In this document: in pieces, positions 47,602-60,458 of the stretch
Position numbering within the stretch: position 1 is the stretch's first letter
How the letters are laid out: every line of letters starts with the position of its first letter
Assembly: GCF_011075055.1 (NCBI RefSeq)
Contig: NC_058154.1
Span: 12,532,475 to 12,596,474 of the forward strand
Reading direction: 5' to 3'
DNA: 64,000 nt
From: Mangifera indica
Taxonomy: Eukaryota > Streptophyta > Magnoliopsida > Sapindales > Anacardiaceae
Translations under genes and position numbers: made by a program
The notes under the pieces: model-generated
What the model saw: only the letters and a program-made list of their open reading frames with translations
Told to the model about the DNA's origin: nothing
Databases searched by the model: none

Positions 47602-50600
47602 ATGGAAGGTTTATTCAAATCCAAACCAAAAACCCAGAAAAATTCTGATGAAGTTGTTCGTCTAACTCGTAATCTTCTGGTTTCTCTCCTCTCCAATGAA
47701 CACGATTTTGGTAAAAGAGATGAAAAGGTATTTACATGTGTGTGTATTTATACATATACATATATATATTCTCATGAACACGAGCATCATCTTAAATTCA
47801 GTAAAAAGTGTACATACAGATGAATGAAATGCTAAGTCTCTTTGTAAGTATTATTTATGTGTTAAAGGCTTTTTTTTTTCTAAAAATCTTTCGAAGGCAA
47901 GCTAGTGAATTTTGTTACTTGAAAGATTTATTTTTTTGTTAGGAAGGTGGGGTTGGTGTATTTATACCTTAAAGGTGAATGGCAGCCTGTACATTGCAAT
48001 GTGAATGTATGGAAAAATGAAAATTTTGTGTTTGAAAATCACCCTTTTGTTCATGTGTGTTCAGGCTTGGTGGGTTTTTTTTTTTTTTTAAAGGATAGTG
48101 TGTATGGTTTTTTATCATTGTTTTGTTTTGCCATATATTATTGGAACCTGGTTCAAAGTGATATGATGATCAAGAGATGTTTTTCTTTTTTTTTTTTTTA
48201 AATGAAATTTTACTAAATTGTTTAGCCTTCACTTTTTTTCAGGTAGCTGAAATGAATAAGTTTATTCGGGATTTGAAGATAATTCTGTATGGAAGTGCTG
48301 AGTCTGAACCTGTTGCTGAAGCCTGTAAAAAGTTGACAGAAGAGTTGTTCGAAGAGAACACTCTACGCCTTCTCATTATCTGTCTTCCAAGGTTAAATTT
48401 GGAGGTGAGGTTTTGAAATTTGCATTTTTTTACTAGCAATGTTACGTGGACCTAAGTTTGAGCATTAAATTGGGTACGAGACAATATATTATCATATGAT
48501 TAAATATAATTTTATTTTTAATTTAAAATCATAATAAATTATCTGGATATTTAATTGTATACTCAAAACTGGGTGTAAACAGTTTTATTATTTTGTATTG
48601 AATGAACAAGGATGGTTTTTCATATAGGCTCGCAAAGATGCCACCCAAGTGGTAGCAAATTTGCAGAGGCAGCATGTTGATGGAAGGCTAATTGCTACAA
48701 TTTATTTGGAAAAAAACTTAGATCTTTTGGAAGTGTTGGTTTCTGGGTAAGCTAGCTGCTCTCCATGGCAACAGTTTTTTATAGGAAGTATTATTATATG
48801 TATAAACAAATTATCTTAACTTATTCATTCAACTTAATATGATAACATATGATTGAGTAATTTTAAAATTAGAGAAAAAATAAATAATTACATTACCTAA
48901 TCGTATACTATCACTTCAATTTGTATAAATAAGTTATTAAGATTTGTATGTACTCATAATTTTATACTTTTTATAAGATATACAATTGCAAGTCTCTCAT
49001 TAATAGCAGTTCTTGGAGTCTGATAAATTTCATATTGCTTTTCAACTCTTTACCATGGATTTTAGCTTCTGATGCTGAGGTTTATTTAGGTATGAGGACC
49101 CTGAAATAGCTTTGCATTATGGTGGTACGCTGAGCGAGTGCATTAGGCATCAGATTATTGCCAGGTAAAGTCATCTGAAGCCTTGTTTTTATAAAGAAAA
49201 TATTGTTTATGATTACACAGTTGATTTTTTTTTTTCTTTTTAAGTGTCTTGGAATCAGAGTCCTTCAAGAAGATTTTTGACTATATACGGCTTCCACAGT
49301 TTGATATTGCTTCAGATGCTACAGCAACTTTTAAGGTTGATTCTTCTTGTCCTTTCTTTCTCCTTTTTGTGCTGCTGAGGGGATTCTTTGCACATAAAAC
49401 AGTTACAAAAAGAGAATGAATGATCAACAATTTCTCCTCCTTGGTTTGGCTTTCGAGTGACTGAAATCTCTCTCTAATTTGTCTAGCTATTCAAGAGACT
49501 AGATTTTCTTCGCTTCCAGTGGCTTTCGAGATGCCAACTCTCTCCTTCAATCAGCCGAAAGCTGTCCAAATAAACCCCAATTTGCTCTCCACTCTCCTTT
49601 ACCAATCCCTCTCTCTTTCCTCCTCATTTCCCTTTTTCATAACTGTCCATTTTCCCATTTCACAACTGCCTACCTCCCACCTAAATATGAATAGTAACAT
49701 ATTACTGTTGCTGCAATTTTTCTGAGCTTGTTTTAATGTTTGGTACTATTTTCTTGGTATGTATTTGATATGGGAATGTTAGATTTATTGTGACATGATT
49801 GGAAACATCAAAGTTTTACAAACCAATACTTGTTGGTTTTGAGACTGAATTAAAGCTGATTAAGCCCAAAACTTGCAGTATTTTTGCATACTCTTCAGCT
49901 TGAGCAATAGTTATTGTAAAATCCCAATCCAATACCTCGAACTACTATTAAGATATTGTCCCTTTTAGACAATTGGTTTATCATATTTTAGGATCATAGA
50001 GTATTTAACTAATTTTCTCTTATAATCTTCAAGTGATATGAAATGTTTATAAATACCTAACATTTCACCTGTATTTTGTCTATACGGGAGTTTAGTGTTA
50101 CAATTATGTCCTTTGCTCATGCCTAATACAGTGCAATTTGCAGGAGCTACTGACAAGGCATAAGTCAACAGTTGCAGGATTTCTTTCCAATAATATTGAT
50201 TGGGTAAGTTTTTTCACTAAACTTAAATGTCTACTTCATTTCCCGACTACAGAATGTAACATGGTATTTTTCTATCTGTTTCTGTGGTTCCAGTTTTTCC
50301 ATGATTACAATACAAAGTTGCTCCAATCAAGTAATTATATTACAAGAAGACAGGCTATCAAGGTAACCAAAGGTTAAGATTTTTTTTCTCTATAATCTGT
50401 TTGGTCATGGAAGAAAATTAACTCTTCTACATTTCTGACTTGCTCTATAATCTGTTTCAGCTGCTCGGTGATATCTTACTTGAACGTTCAAACTCTGTGG
50501 CGTTGATACATTATGTTAGCTCCAAAGATAACTTGAGAATTCTGATGAATCTGTTAAGGGTATGATATTCATTAGTTTTCTCTTCCTTTAAGGAGTTGGG

Positions 50601-51150
50601 GCCTCTATATTTTGGCAATTCGAGACGTCAGGAACTTCCTAATCAACCCTAAAGCTACTCACAAAGCCCTAATATCTTTATATACATCTATTCTACCCCT
50701 AAGACTAAATCATGTATCCCGAAATCCCTCGATCCCAACACCGGATTTCTTGATTACAGGAGTCGAGCAAGAACATCCAGATAGATGCTTTCCATGTTTT
50801 TAAGGTCTGTTTTCAATGTTCATTCAGAATTTAAGCCTTTTGATGATTTGTTTGTTCTTCAACCTTTTGCTTTCATGTCACAAATTGTTGGCAGCTATTT
50901 GCTGCAAACCAATACAAGCCTCATGAAGTCATGAATGTACTAATTGCTAACCAAGACAAGCTTCATTGATTTTTTGCTGATTTCAGCACTGACAAAGGTA
51001 GTAAAATCTCAGTTGTATGTTATCTTCTTGGCAGTTGATCTTGAGAGATGAATGATCATGGCCTCATTTGTTGCAGCGGATGTGCAGTTTGAAGAAGACA
51101 AAGCTCAGGTGATGGCAGAAATTGCTAAACTGAGGCTGCAAGCTACCTAG
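47602..51150 (+). pseudogene. Mo25/CAB39-like scaffold gene with a premature stop
   Basis: Mo25 proteins are helical-repeat scaffolds that bind and activate STE20-type kinases. Exons: 47602-47727, 48243-48404, 48628-48746, 49090-49164, 49245-49335, 50144-50203, 50294-50362, 50461-50559, 50760-50804, 50895-50997 and 51077-51150, with phases consistent. It starts MEGLFKSKPKT, and family blocks such as [30 protein letters not shown] and [14 protein letters not shown] are clear. In exon 10 the codon at 50967-50969 is TGA, where the family usually has Arg. This ends the protein at 306 aa instead of about 340, losing the last helices. Downstream codons to the natural TAG (51148-51150) are still conserved, so the change is recent or the base is wrong. 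Possibly a fresh pseudogene, possibly still active in shortened form. Confidence 0.82.
48440..48590. mobile_element. palindromic MITE, family P, in intron 2 of the Mo25-like gene
   Basis: Inverted-repeat AT-rich element with ACGTGGACC / GGGTGTAAAC outer parts and a TTTAATTTAAAATCAT core. It is like the copy at 55488-55645. Another copy is in the next intron at about 48785-48965. Confidence 0.5.
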
Positions 51151-52551
51151 TTATCCACCATTGACCAAATTTAGAACCCTTTGAGAAATTTAGAACACAA
51201 AGTTTTGCTCTTTATAATTGTTCTTCAATTGATTATTTATTTAGATTTGGTCAAAACTAAGATTAACTCTCAAACAAATCTTTGATGTTGAATGTTCTTG
51301 ATATTTCATATCATGTGTAGTGCATACTCATCTTGTACAGTGGGCATTATCTTCTGCTTTTATGCCAATTTTGATTACATTCATAATCCTCTCAATTGAG
51401 CCTACTGCAAATATTTACATTTTGTAACATAGTAATTTCATATATTTATATATAAAAAAAAAAATCATTTTACAATTCTCCCCTTAATGTTTTAAACATA
51501 ATATTTCACTAAACATATTTGGAAAACCTACAAATTAATCCTTATAATGGTACAATTCAAGTTTATGAACTCTAGTTATCACAACCATCACCATCTAAAT
51601 CCAAAACCATCACCAACTCAAGTTCAAACCGATTACAGTGTCATCCACTCAAACTAAATCTGAACCACCCAAACCATCACCAACTCAAGTTCAAACCCAT
51701 TGCAATGTCATCTACTCAAACAAACTCAAACTGCCAGGAGTTTGACCTACATATTTACAAAGCTACAATTGAGTCCTTACAATAGTACGATTCAAGTGTA
51801 GAACCCTAACTACAATCATATCCACAATTGCTCACCCAAGCTGGCATGTTGTGACAAACATGATTTACATGTACTTTCAAATTTTGTTGATTTAACTTGA
51901 TATAATAATTTTAAAAAATGTAAAATGACAGAATCCATCGAGTGGAAAATGTTTCAAAGCTTAATTTTGTTGGAAAACTATAAACCACTCTTAACGAGAT
52001 CACAAAAACTAAATCTATCATAACAATATTTTTATGTACACACTTTTAAGTACATAAATGATGTGTCAATCATATAATTGAATGTAATGAATCACATGAT
52101 AACATATTATTTATATACTAAAAAATATATACACAATTTTATTGAATCTAGTAAACCTCAATAAGAGTTGAATAATGCTATTATGCATCACCATGTAATC
52201 GACATTATATCCTTGTTACTCAAATTGATACTCACTATAAGCTAGGATAGTTTTATTGATATGGGTAATGGGTTTGGAAGGAATGAATGCTAAAACATTC
52301 AACCGTACTCAATAAGCAAATCATGTAAAATCGACAATCTTGTAAAGATTTAAGGACAAAAACTCAGGTACCATTAATTCTAGGAAAACCTGGTTGGAGC
52401 ATCCAAAATTAAATATTAAACAATAACAAGGTTTCAAAACAGGTTTAATAACTCATATCATCTCAAGTTCAATGTTGATCTAAAAAGAGAAAACACAAAG
52501 GTGGAACTAGAAAAATTGATCTGGAAGATGTGGAGTTCAGCAATCAAAATT
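51151..52551. other. intergenic between the Mo25-like gene and RPS8
   Basis: The two genes converge. It holds a tandem duplication at 51595-51725 and a family P MITE at about 52030-52145. No gene. Confidence 0.5.
51595..51725. repeat. two-copy tandem repeat, unit about 73 bp
   Basis: The phrase AACCATCACCAACTCAAG followed by CAATGTCATC-like sequence occurs twice in direct orientation with a few differences. Non-coding. Confidence 0.7.
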
Positions 52552-54096
52552 TTAAGCAGCACCAGCTCCCTTGCCCTTCTTCCTCTGTAATTTCTTCATG
52601 TAGAACTCCAGCTCCTTGCCCTCCAAGATGTATCTGCCACATACATTTCAAATTACATACATTAATGCAAAGTCAGATGGAGCAACCATCATAATTAGTC
52701 TCACATCTAGCTTGGAACTTAACCAGCATTTTAACAAAAATAGCTTGAATCCATCTCCTAGTCCAACTAATAGGTGTATAAATAAGAAAAGGTTGGGAAT
52801 TTCCTAATCCCATGAAAACAGAGAACAAAATGATAAAAAAATGCAAGCGATGGGTAACACAAGGTTTTCATAATATAAAGACTGAAAGGAAAAAAGGAGA
52901 TCACATACCCATCAGCACGACCACACTGACCAGGTCGTGATGAGATGCAAGCTAACAAACGACCACCACCAAATTGCTCTTCAATATGTGGGTCAAGCTT
53001 GCGGTCCTTTTGTCGCTTCTCCAGCTTTCTTACAACATGGTTACTCTTCTTTGCCTCTTCAGTAGTAGTGGGAGCCTCACCTTCCTATTAAACATTTAAG
53101 TAACATATGGCTGTGAACACTCATCCAGTTTTCATGGGAGAATTAATCATGAACTAAAAAAATTGTAATCATCAGCTATTCATAAAAATTAGAATCAATA
53201 TAACAAAAAACTTAAACGTAAGAGTCAATATATGCATTAGTAAATGTGCAACCGTGTTACCTCAGCTTCTTTCTTGGCTGAAGCTGCAGCCTTCTTCTTG
53301 CGACCAATGTCAACATCGTAATGCTGGAGATACCACTGCTTGAATGGAGCAGCATCAACCTGAACAATGGCACTCTTCACCAGAGTTTGAGTACGGACCA
53401 ACTCATTGTTAGAGGCATTATACACCACATCTAGAATTCTAGTTTTACGGGTCACAGCCTCACTACCCCATGAGTAGTTTCCTGTATCGAGCCTCAGGGC
53501 TCGCCACTTGACGTTTCCACCTCTAACCCTAACCCTCCTAACTGTCTTGTTGCTTGACAGCTTGGTGTTAGCAGGTTGCCTCCCAAGCTCATACCTTAAA
53601 CATAAAACAACATGAAATCAATTGAATCGGGACTCCTCCCCAGAACCTTAATTTATAAATATGAAAACACATTCCCATCCATGATAAGCCAAAACTTAAT
53701 GGACTAACCTAAGGGTTTAATTGAAATTTTATTCACAAATAACACAAATCAAATTATCATTAATCTGATATGAGAGACAAATCTTTAACAGTATAAAACC
53801 TTTGAGATAAAGCATATCCAAACAACAAAACAAAATCCAAAACCAATAATAAAAAATCAAACTTATTCAAAGAACAACAACGAGATTTGAACATTACTTT
53901 CTCTTCTTCCTCCAAGCCTTCTTTTTGCCTCCAGTGGCACGTCTCTTGTGCATAGAATCACGAGAGATACCTATCAACAAGAGGTTGAAAATAAAAAATC
54001 ATCCTTCTGCCATTATTTCAGGTTATAAAGATCAAAAAGTTAAAAACCCAGAAAATTAATAATATCAATAATACGAAAGATAAATCAGTTACCCAT
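52552..54096 (-). CDS. RPS8: 40S ribosomal protein S8 (eS8)
   Basis: Structural protein of the cytosolic small ribosomal subunit. Five exons: 54093-54096, 53898-53970, 53261-53594, 52909-53084 and 52552-52633. Phases agree and give 222 aa, the usual plant length. It starts [27 protein letters not shown], very basic, with the conserved [19 protein letters not shown] and [15 protein letters not shown] blocks and the KGKGAGAA end. The first coding exon holds only ATGG, so the start methionine is split from the rest of the gene. The promoter carries a telo box and site II elements, as expected for a gene co-regulated with other ribosomal proteins. Confidence 0.97.
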
Positions 54097-54218
54097 TTTG
54101 CTCTGTTAGAGAGATTTCAGGCTTCTTCTCAGACTCCAATGAAGCTGTGAAGTTTGGGGCTTGGCACGGAGAGAGAGAGAAGACTCGTGGTGGCTGAATT
54201 TATACATGCCATTTAACT

Positions 54219-54226
54219 AAACCCTA
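54219..54226 (-). promoter_or_regulatory. telo box of the RPS8 promoter
   Basis: Plus-strand AAACCCTA (TAGGGTTT in gene orientation), about 120 bp upstream of the ATG. It is a common element of plant ribosomal-protein promoters. A CCAAT-like ATTGGCC follows at 54233-54239. Confidence 0.65.
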
Positions 54227-54277
54227 GTTCCTATTGGCCACAAACGACGTCGTCTAGCTAGAATCAGTGTATTGGGT

Positions 54278-54317
54278 TGGGCTTGCAATCAGAGAGAAAT
54301 CAATGACTCACTGGGCT
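54278..54317 (-). promoter_or_regulatory. pair of site II-like elements upstream of RPS8
   Basis: TGGGCT at 54278-54283 and 54312-54317, matching the TGGGCY site II bound by TCP factors. They typically act together with a telo box in translation-related and proliferation genes. Confidence 0.5.
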
Positions 54318-55054
54318 GACGCCCGGGGTATAAACTTGGCTGAATTACATGTGATGGTGCAAAATAATTTATTTATTTATTATGGAAAAAACTATTTTAT
54401 CTTGAATTAGAATAAAATACATACATAATATTTAAAAAATTCGAATCAATTTTGCATTAAATTTTGGATTTTTCTTTTGATACGGTTAGATTCAATCTAA
54501 ATTAAACCTAAACAAGGCTTTGCTCAAAATCAACTATAAATCAACAAGTTATAAGTCAAATTTGAACCAAATAAATTTAACTCTAAATTATATCTAAATT
54601 GTTATGAATTTTACTCATTTATGAAAATGAATCTAATATTTGACTTAAACATAACTCATTTGATCTAAACTCAAATAGCGTACGTTTCAACCCTATTATT
54701 TCATATTCCGAAATTTTCATGCCCTTTTAAAGAAATACTATAATTTGTATTCAATTTAGATTTTCTATCATATTTTTTTGTTTAATTATGTAAAGTTTCA
54801 AGTAAATTGAGAAAGAATAAAATTCAATTCATTTTGCGAGTTTATTTACTTATTTTGCTTTTCTTTGGCTGTATCAAACTTGAAGCTCAACATACTCAAG
54901 AAATGCAATAGCATTAATCAGCAAACAAAAAGTGACTTCATAATTCTTCTGGCAACAAGCTTCAAAATCTCAACTAAAAATCTACATAACACATTGTCAC
55001 CACAGAGGTTATATATGAAAAACTGAAGAACATGACATGCCCTGCCCAAGATTG
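54318..55054. other. intergenic between RPS8 and the TIM22-like gene
   Basis: No gene. 54480-54700 is AT-rich with loosely inverted ends (GGTTAGATTCAA / TTTCAACCCTA), possibly an old MITE. Confidence 0.45.
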
Positions 55055-57238
55055 TCAACAGGAAGTTGGAAAATTGTCCCATCTAGGTTTTCTCAAGGTC
55101 TTGCAGAAAGAAGAGAAAGCACCCTTCAATTCCTCTGGTAGAGGGAGTGAAAGAGAGAGTGCCATGGAAGATGGCCTCTTGAACTGTCCACTTGTGTTTC
55201 TCGCAGACAATGAATGTGCCATCGCGAGTTGCTGCTTGTTTAGCCCTTCGACGATGAAGGAAAATGCTCCAAATGTGAGACAGCTCTGTAAGAGAGACTG
55301 GGGTGCACCTGAATAAGCAAGACACATATAAACTACCAAGCCATTAATAACTATGTACTGAATATCTAAAACCAACAAGAAACAACAATAACTTTAAAAA
55401 AGCCATAAATTTCAGAAGGGAAGTTTTCCTTGTAGCCAATAGGTAATTTTTGAGCTAGAGAAGCATGATAAATATTCAAATAAGAGCAATGCTATGTGCA
55501 CCCCGTTTTGAGTATAGGTAATGTGTCATAATGTAATTGAACGTTATTTTATCTTTAATTCAAAATCGATCAATCACATAATAACGCGTCATTTGGGTAC
55601 TCAATTGGGTGTTCACAACAGGGTGGACATAGTTTTATTGTTCAAATAAACTTCAAAACTGTTCGTTTCTCTTACTAAAGGGTAAATAAAAATAGTGCAC
55701 AGCAAGAGATATTAGTTTACCCGGAAAACTTAAAGCAAGACCAGTGCAACATCCAGCTACTCCAGCATTAATTACTGCAGAGAAAGAACAGTGATTCTTG
55801 TATAAATCCAGAAATAATAAAATTCAAGATATTCTACTATTACATGTCATACCATCATCCTTCCCTCGCAACCTTCTTAGGAAGCAGACAACCAAACTGT
55901 GTACTCCAGACAAAACTGCAAATGTCTAACAAGAAAATTTATAGATGTATGAGAACTTCATAGCTAACAAATACAGAAGAGGAGTACATTGTTAATCAAA
56001 TCATGACATTTAAGCAAATTCTAGCTAGAAAATGGAATTCCGACCATAGATGAAAACCATGGAATTTCACATACCTTGGCATGAGATCCTGCCTCTCCAA
56101 AGGATCCTTTGAAGCCTTTCTTCTTGAACAACCCGGAACCTGGAACAAGTCCATGCAAGGCATTAAAGTATGAGCTCAATAAGGCTGATTAGCACAGAGA
56201 ATCAGGAAGGGCATAACATCCAACTGCAATTTCTACAACTTCCCAGGCAAACTAAATATGACTAACCTATTAACCCATCTCTACATTTCCAACATAATTT
56301 CCAAGTATATAGCATTCCCAACATCTGAGTTCCAAGCTTAAAAAGTTCCACATAATGACAAATCTCAAGCAAAAACAAAAATCTGCCTATTTCTTAAATC
56401 AACATCTTAATGCTGCAAAGAAGCTATAAAGCTTTACTAGCCAAAAAAACAACTCCACTATGCGCAATACAATTTTAACTAATTAACATCATAGACATCC
56501 CAAGTTACAAGATAAAGAGGTCTCCTGATACTGTAGCACAAAAATGCCAAAAAAATAATCTAAAGGACTATAATCAAAGGATTAAAATAGAAAAACGAAT
56601 CCTAAACCAATCATCAATATACGTAGCATTAAGTGCTTCCAAAGAAAGCACCCACATTCCTAATCCACTTCAACCACCAAGATCATTTCAATCTCAAATC
56701 AGTCTTAAATTATAATTTACAGCAATCAGTCAACATTAACATCAAAAAACCCCACAGAGGGAACAAAAATACCTTCAACCCACCTCAAAATAAGCCACAA
56801 CATACCAAAACCATAAAGGTTGACAAAACCTAAAGCTTTGTCCAACAATTCAATCCATAAGAAGAATAAAAGCATGCCAAAAAACCCTAAAATTTACACA
56901 TTATATCAAAGAAATAACTATGTATCGTATCTATATATATTATTACCCCAGATTAAACCAAACCCATCAACGGTAACAAATAAAAAAATAGCTTTGCCAC
57001 ACAATTCAATCAAAAACAAAACAATTCAAAAACTTTTTAGATACATACCGTAACCAAAGATAGAACCCATGAAGGCGCCGGCGAAGGAATCGCTAGCGAA
57101 CTGGACGAAGCACACAGCAGGCGAACCGGACGGAACAGAAACTAAAGATTTCGAAGAATTAGGGTTAGGGCTTGCTTGGGCATTGGAATTATCATCGTCG
57201 ATGGGGTTCGAAGAAGAAGAATCGTCCGACGTTGCCAT
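55055..57238 (-). CDS. TIM17/22/23-family protein, TIM22-2-like
   Basis: Member of the Tim17/22/23 protein-translocase family, closest in character to the plant TIM22-like proteins placed in plastid (inner envelope) or mitochondrial membranes. Exons 57049-57238, 56075-56139, 55853-55925, 55721-55774 and 55055-55308 give 211 aa with consistent phases. An acidic, Ser/Asn-rich N-terminus (about 1-45) is followed by the hydrophobic family core: [20 protein letters not shown], then [21 protein letters not shown], then [20 protein letters not shown]. The core suggests three to four membrane spans (about 45-155). The C-terminal part ends in a conserved [15 protein letters not shown] helix. Which organelle it serves cannot be told from sequence alone. 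Confidence 0.9.
55488..55645. mobile_element. palindromic MITE, family P, in intron 4 of the TIM22-like gene
   Basis: Outer arms CTATGTGCACCC and, read in reverse, CTATGTCCACCC. Inner parts GAGTATAGGTAATGTGTCA and TACCCAAATGACGCGTTATT are also roughly complementary. One of the best-preserved copies of the family. Confidence 0.65.
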
Positions 57239-60200
57239 GCCTAAATAGCTGTATCTGTTCCCTGTCGATTTTATCCGCTGAAAATTTCAGCTGCAGACAG
57301 AGACTGAACTAGTATGAAACATGTCATATTTTTGTACGATAGATTTGAAGTGGAGACGACATGTCGTACGTTTTATTTCAGGATAACATTCACACACATT
57401 AATGTTCTCAAATTTGAGCCCAATGTAACTGATCTGACCAGAGCTGTGGAGTCCTCAAATCCTCTCAGGAGAGCTTACTTTCAAGATAAACACTTGATTT
57501 ATATATAATCAATTAGAATCCAATATATACGAATAGATTCAAATGGGGTTTTTCATCATCAAATAAAATATGTTTTCGAATCTAATCAAGAAGTAGATTT
57601 GGGTTTTAATTGATAAGTTGATTCGATTTGATAATCAAACTAACAACAGATTAAATAAATATTAAAATAATATTTAATCAAACGCAATTATAGTTGGTTA
57701 AGTTTAGGTTTTAACACAATATTTGTTTGTACTAAAAATGTATACCCCCTTTAAAAGTATAAAAATTTATCTTTATCATCAAACGAGGATTCTTAATATC
57801 TATCTTTATTCTCGTTCTATGTCTCATTTGTAAAAATATTTTTTATTTTTATTTTTATTTATTTTAAAGAATTTTAACTAAATCATATGATATCATACTT
57901 AAATTTTCATCACAATATTAAAGTTAAAGGGTGTTGAATTATTGGTTGAGTAAGAAAAAATGTTTTTAATTAAATAAATATGAATATGGTTTATGGATTT
58001 TCTCTCTTTTTTTTTTTTAAAGCTAAAAGGTTTTATTCAGGGAAATTTGATTAAATTGTCCATACTTTACGGGTTAAAAAAAAATTACCCATAGTTTTCT
58101 AGCTTAAAGGAAAATACCCAAATTATGAAGGAGTTTAATGATATTGTCTTAAATATCCTAAATAATACCAAAATTATTATTCTTTTATCCTATATAAACC
58201 CTTACCTTATAACACTTCCACATATACAATTTAATTTATATGTGAACATAAATTCCATCTACCTATAAACCTAAAAATTGATTAAAAAAAAATTCAATAA
58301 AAAGCAAAAACATGCTTTTAATTTAATTAAGATGAACACACAACAAATTCAAGATTTTGTTTTATAAAAACATTTTTTAGGGCAAAAATGTCTTAGATGT
58401 TTCATCAATACTACTAGTACTAAAAAGAAAGAAGATAGTAATGTGATACCTTTAAACAAATCTTATATCGATAAAATCGAAAGAGATGTTAAATTTGTGT
58501 GTGTGCATGATAAAACACTGAAGAGATATTGAGTTTGAGTGTACGCATTTCTCATCGCTTAGAGATGTTAAGTTGTAATTAGTTGGGTTGTTAAGTTTAG
58601 AAGCAAAACTATTATGGACTATATACCTTATGAGTCAAAAACCTTACAAATAGGATTATTTTTCATCTCTTTTTTTGCTTTAATAACATTTTTTTCATGA
58701 GAAAAAAATTTCACATTTGATCAAGTTTTGTTAGTAAAATTTGATCATCGTAAAAAAAAAAAAAAAAAAAAAACTTTTTTCAATTAAGAAAAAAAGATAA
58801 AATCATATTGATTGTGCAAAGGCTCACATGGGAAACCAAAAGTTAGGCTTATGCAAAACAAATGGATAGATACTAATACTTGTAAATTTATAATATGAAA
58901 CTGGTAAATGAGAGAGGCAGCAGAAATGAGTGTATAGAAATCTTAATGGTATTGTCTTGAAAATAATTTGATTGATAAAGATAGAAGTATTGAAATAACT
59001 ATAAAATAAGTTTGAAATATCATAATGGTATATTAAGACCAAATTTCTGATTTATTTAATCTAATAATTATAACTTTGACTATTACTTTTTTAAATTTTA
59101 CTTATTTAAGATAGTTTCAATGGTGAAAGGAAGAGGAGCCATAGAAAAACAGTGTGAAAGGAAGTGAAAGAGTCTTGATAACATTGACAAAATAGCACAC
59201 AGTTGAGACAGTCAACAAAGACTCATGTTCTTCTGTTCAATGTCCCACCTGAAAAGGAAAGCACCTACCTAACTGGACCACAATCGCCCCAGGCAAGCCA
59301 AGAGCGTTGGGGCGGTGTTTCTCTAAACTCTCTCGTCTCTACAGTCTATCAAACCCAAAAAGCATTAATATATATTTTTTAAATTTCTTTTCTTACTGTT
59401 CATGTCCAAAAAACAATCAGTATTTTTAATATATACCTGCAGAATACCTGCCCCTTTTTTAGTACACTACAGAATTATAAGGCTCCGTTGGATGCTATTC
59501 GCTTATCACTTCACTTCTCAGGATACTAACTCGTTTAACCAGCTGGGTTTTGGCTAGATCTTTGACTAGAGCTTTACTCTAACGAGTTTTTTGACTCGGA
59601 GGCTATAGGAAAAGGGCAGGTGAAAATTTTAATGAGCAATAAAGGCTCAGGCTTTGTTTTTTTATTATGCTTTGAATTTAAGTGGGTATGTTTTAGAATT
59701 GTGTGGCATGAACTGGTTTGCTGTTTTTCCTTTTTTTGGCTTTGACTGTTTAAGTCGTCCTTGGATTCCGGTTTCTGTGTTGAAAAGCTGGTTGCTTTAT
59801 GGGAATCTGGTCCCATCCAGGCATAACTGTTTGTGGGTCTTTGACTGTTTTTAAGTTTACGGTTATTTGGATCTTGGAGAAGTTCACTTAGAGAAAAAGT
59901 TGCTCGTTTTGAGGGTTTTCCCTTCTGGGTTCTGAGAATCTTGTGGGTTTGTTTGTCCTCGGTTCACGTGAAAAGTTTCACTTAGGAAGATTTTGTTTCT
60001 GGGTTTGAGAATTGTCTGCTAATTTCATCTCAGTCTAAGGTAAAGCTTTAAATTAAGGGTTGTGTTTCAGCTCTGGAGTTTGTTTACTCTTAAGCTTAAG
60101 TTAGGTTTTGGTCTTGTAGTTTGCTCCATAGTTTTGATAGTTGATTCTGAATTTTGTGTTGTATTGGTCTTTGTTTTAGTTCAGGTTAGTGATTCAATTT

Positions 60201-60458
60201 GGGTATTGAATGCATTGCTGTTTTTTTGTTCTAAGCATATTAGCGGTTTTAGAATTTGGTTCAAGTTTTGGGTTTCAGCTCTATAAGTATTATCAAATAT
60301 GTTCTGAAAGCAATTTATGAATATCTGTTCTCAGTATCAATTAGTGGTTTTGGTTTGCTTCTATTTCTCGGCTTTGACTTGGGAATTTCATTTGTGTTGT
60401 GCTGATCGTTCAATTAGATCTTGTTGTGCTTCTTCAAGTTCAATCTCCTGGTGCTCCC
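57239..60458. other. intergenic; promoter and 5' UTR of the C2 gene at its right end
   Basis: The TIM22-like and C2 genes are divergent. 57480-59100 is AT-rich with simple tracts (an A run at 58751-58771) and no gene. From about 59300 the composition becomes T-rich and transcript-like, fitting a long 5' UTR with one or more introns before the ATG at 60459. Exact limits are not visible. Confidence 0.45.

Noticed and set aside
60399..60458. Upstream ATG for the C2-domain gene
   Set aside because: It adds a hydrophobic stretch unlike the rest of the protein, and the ATG at 60459 has better context and a family-like start.
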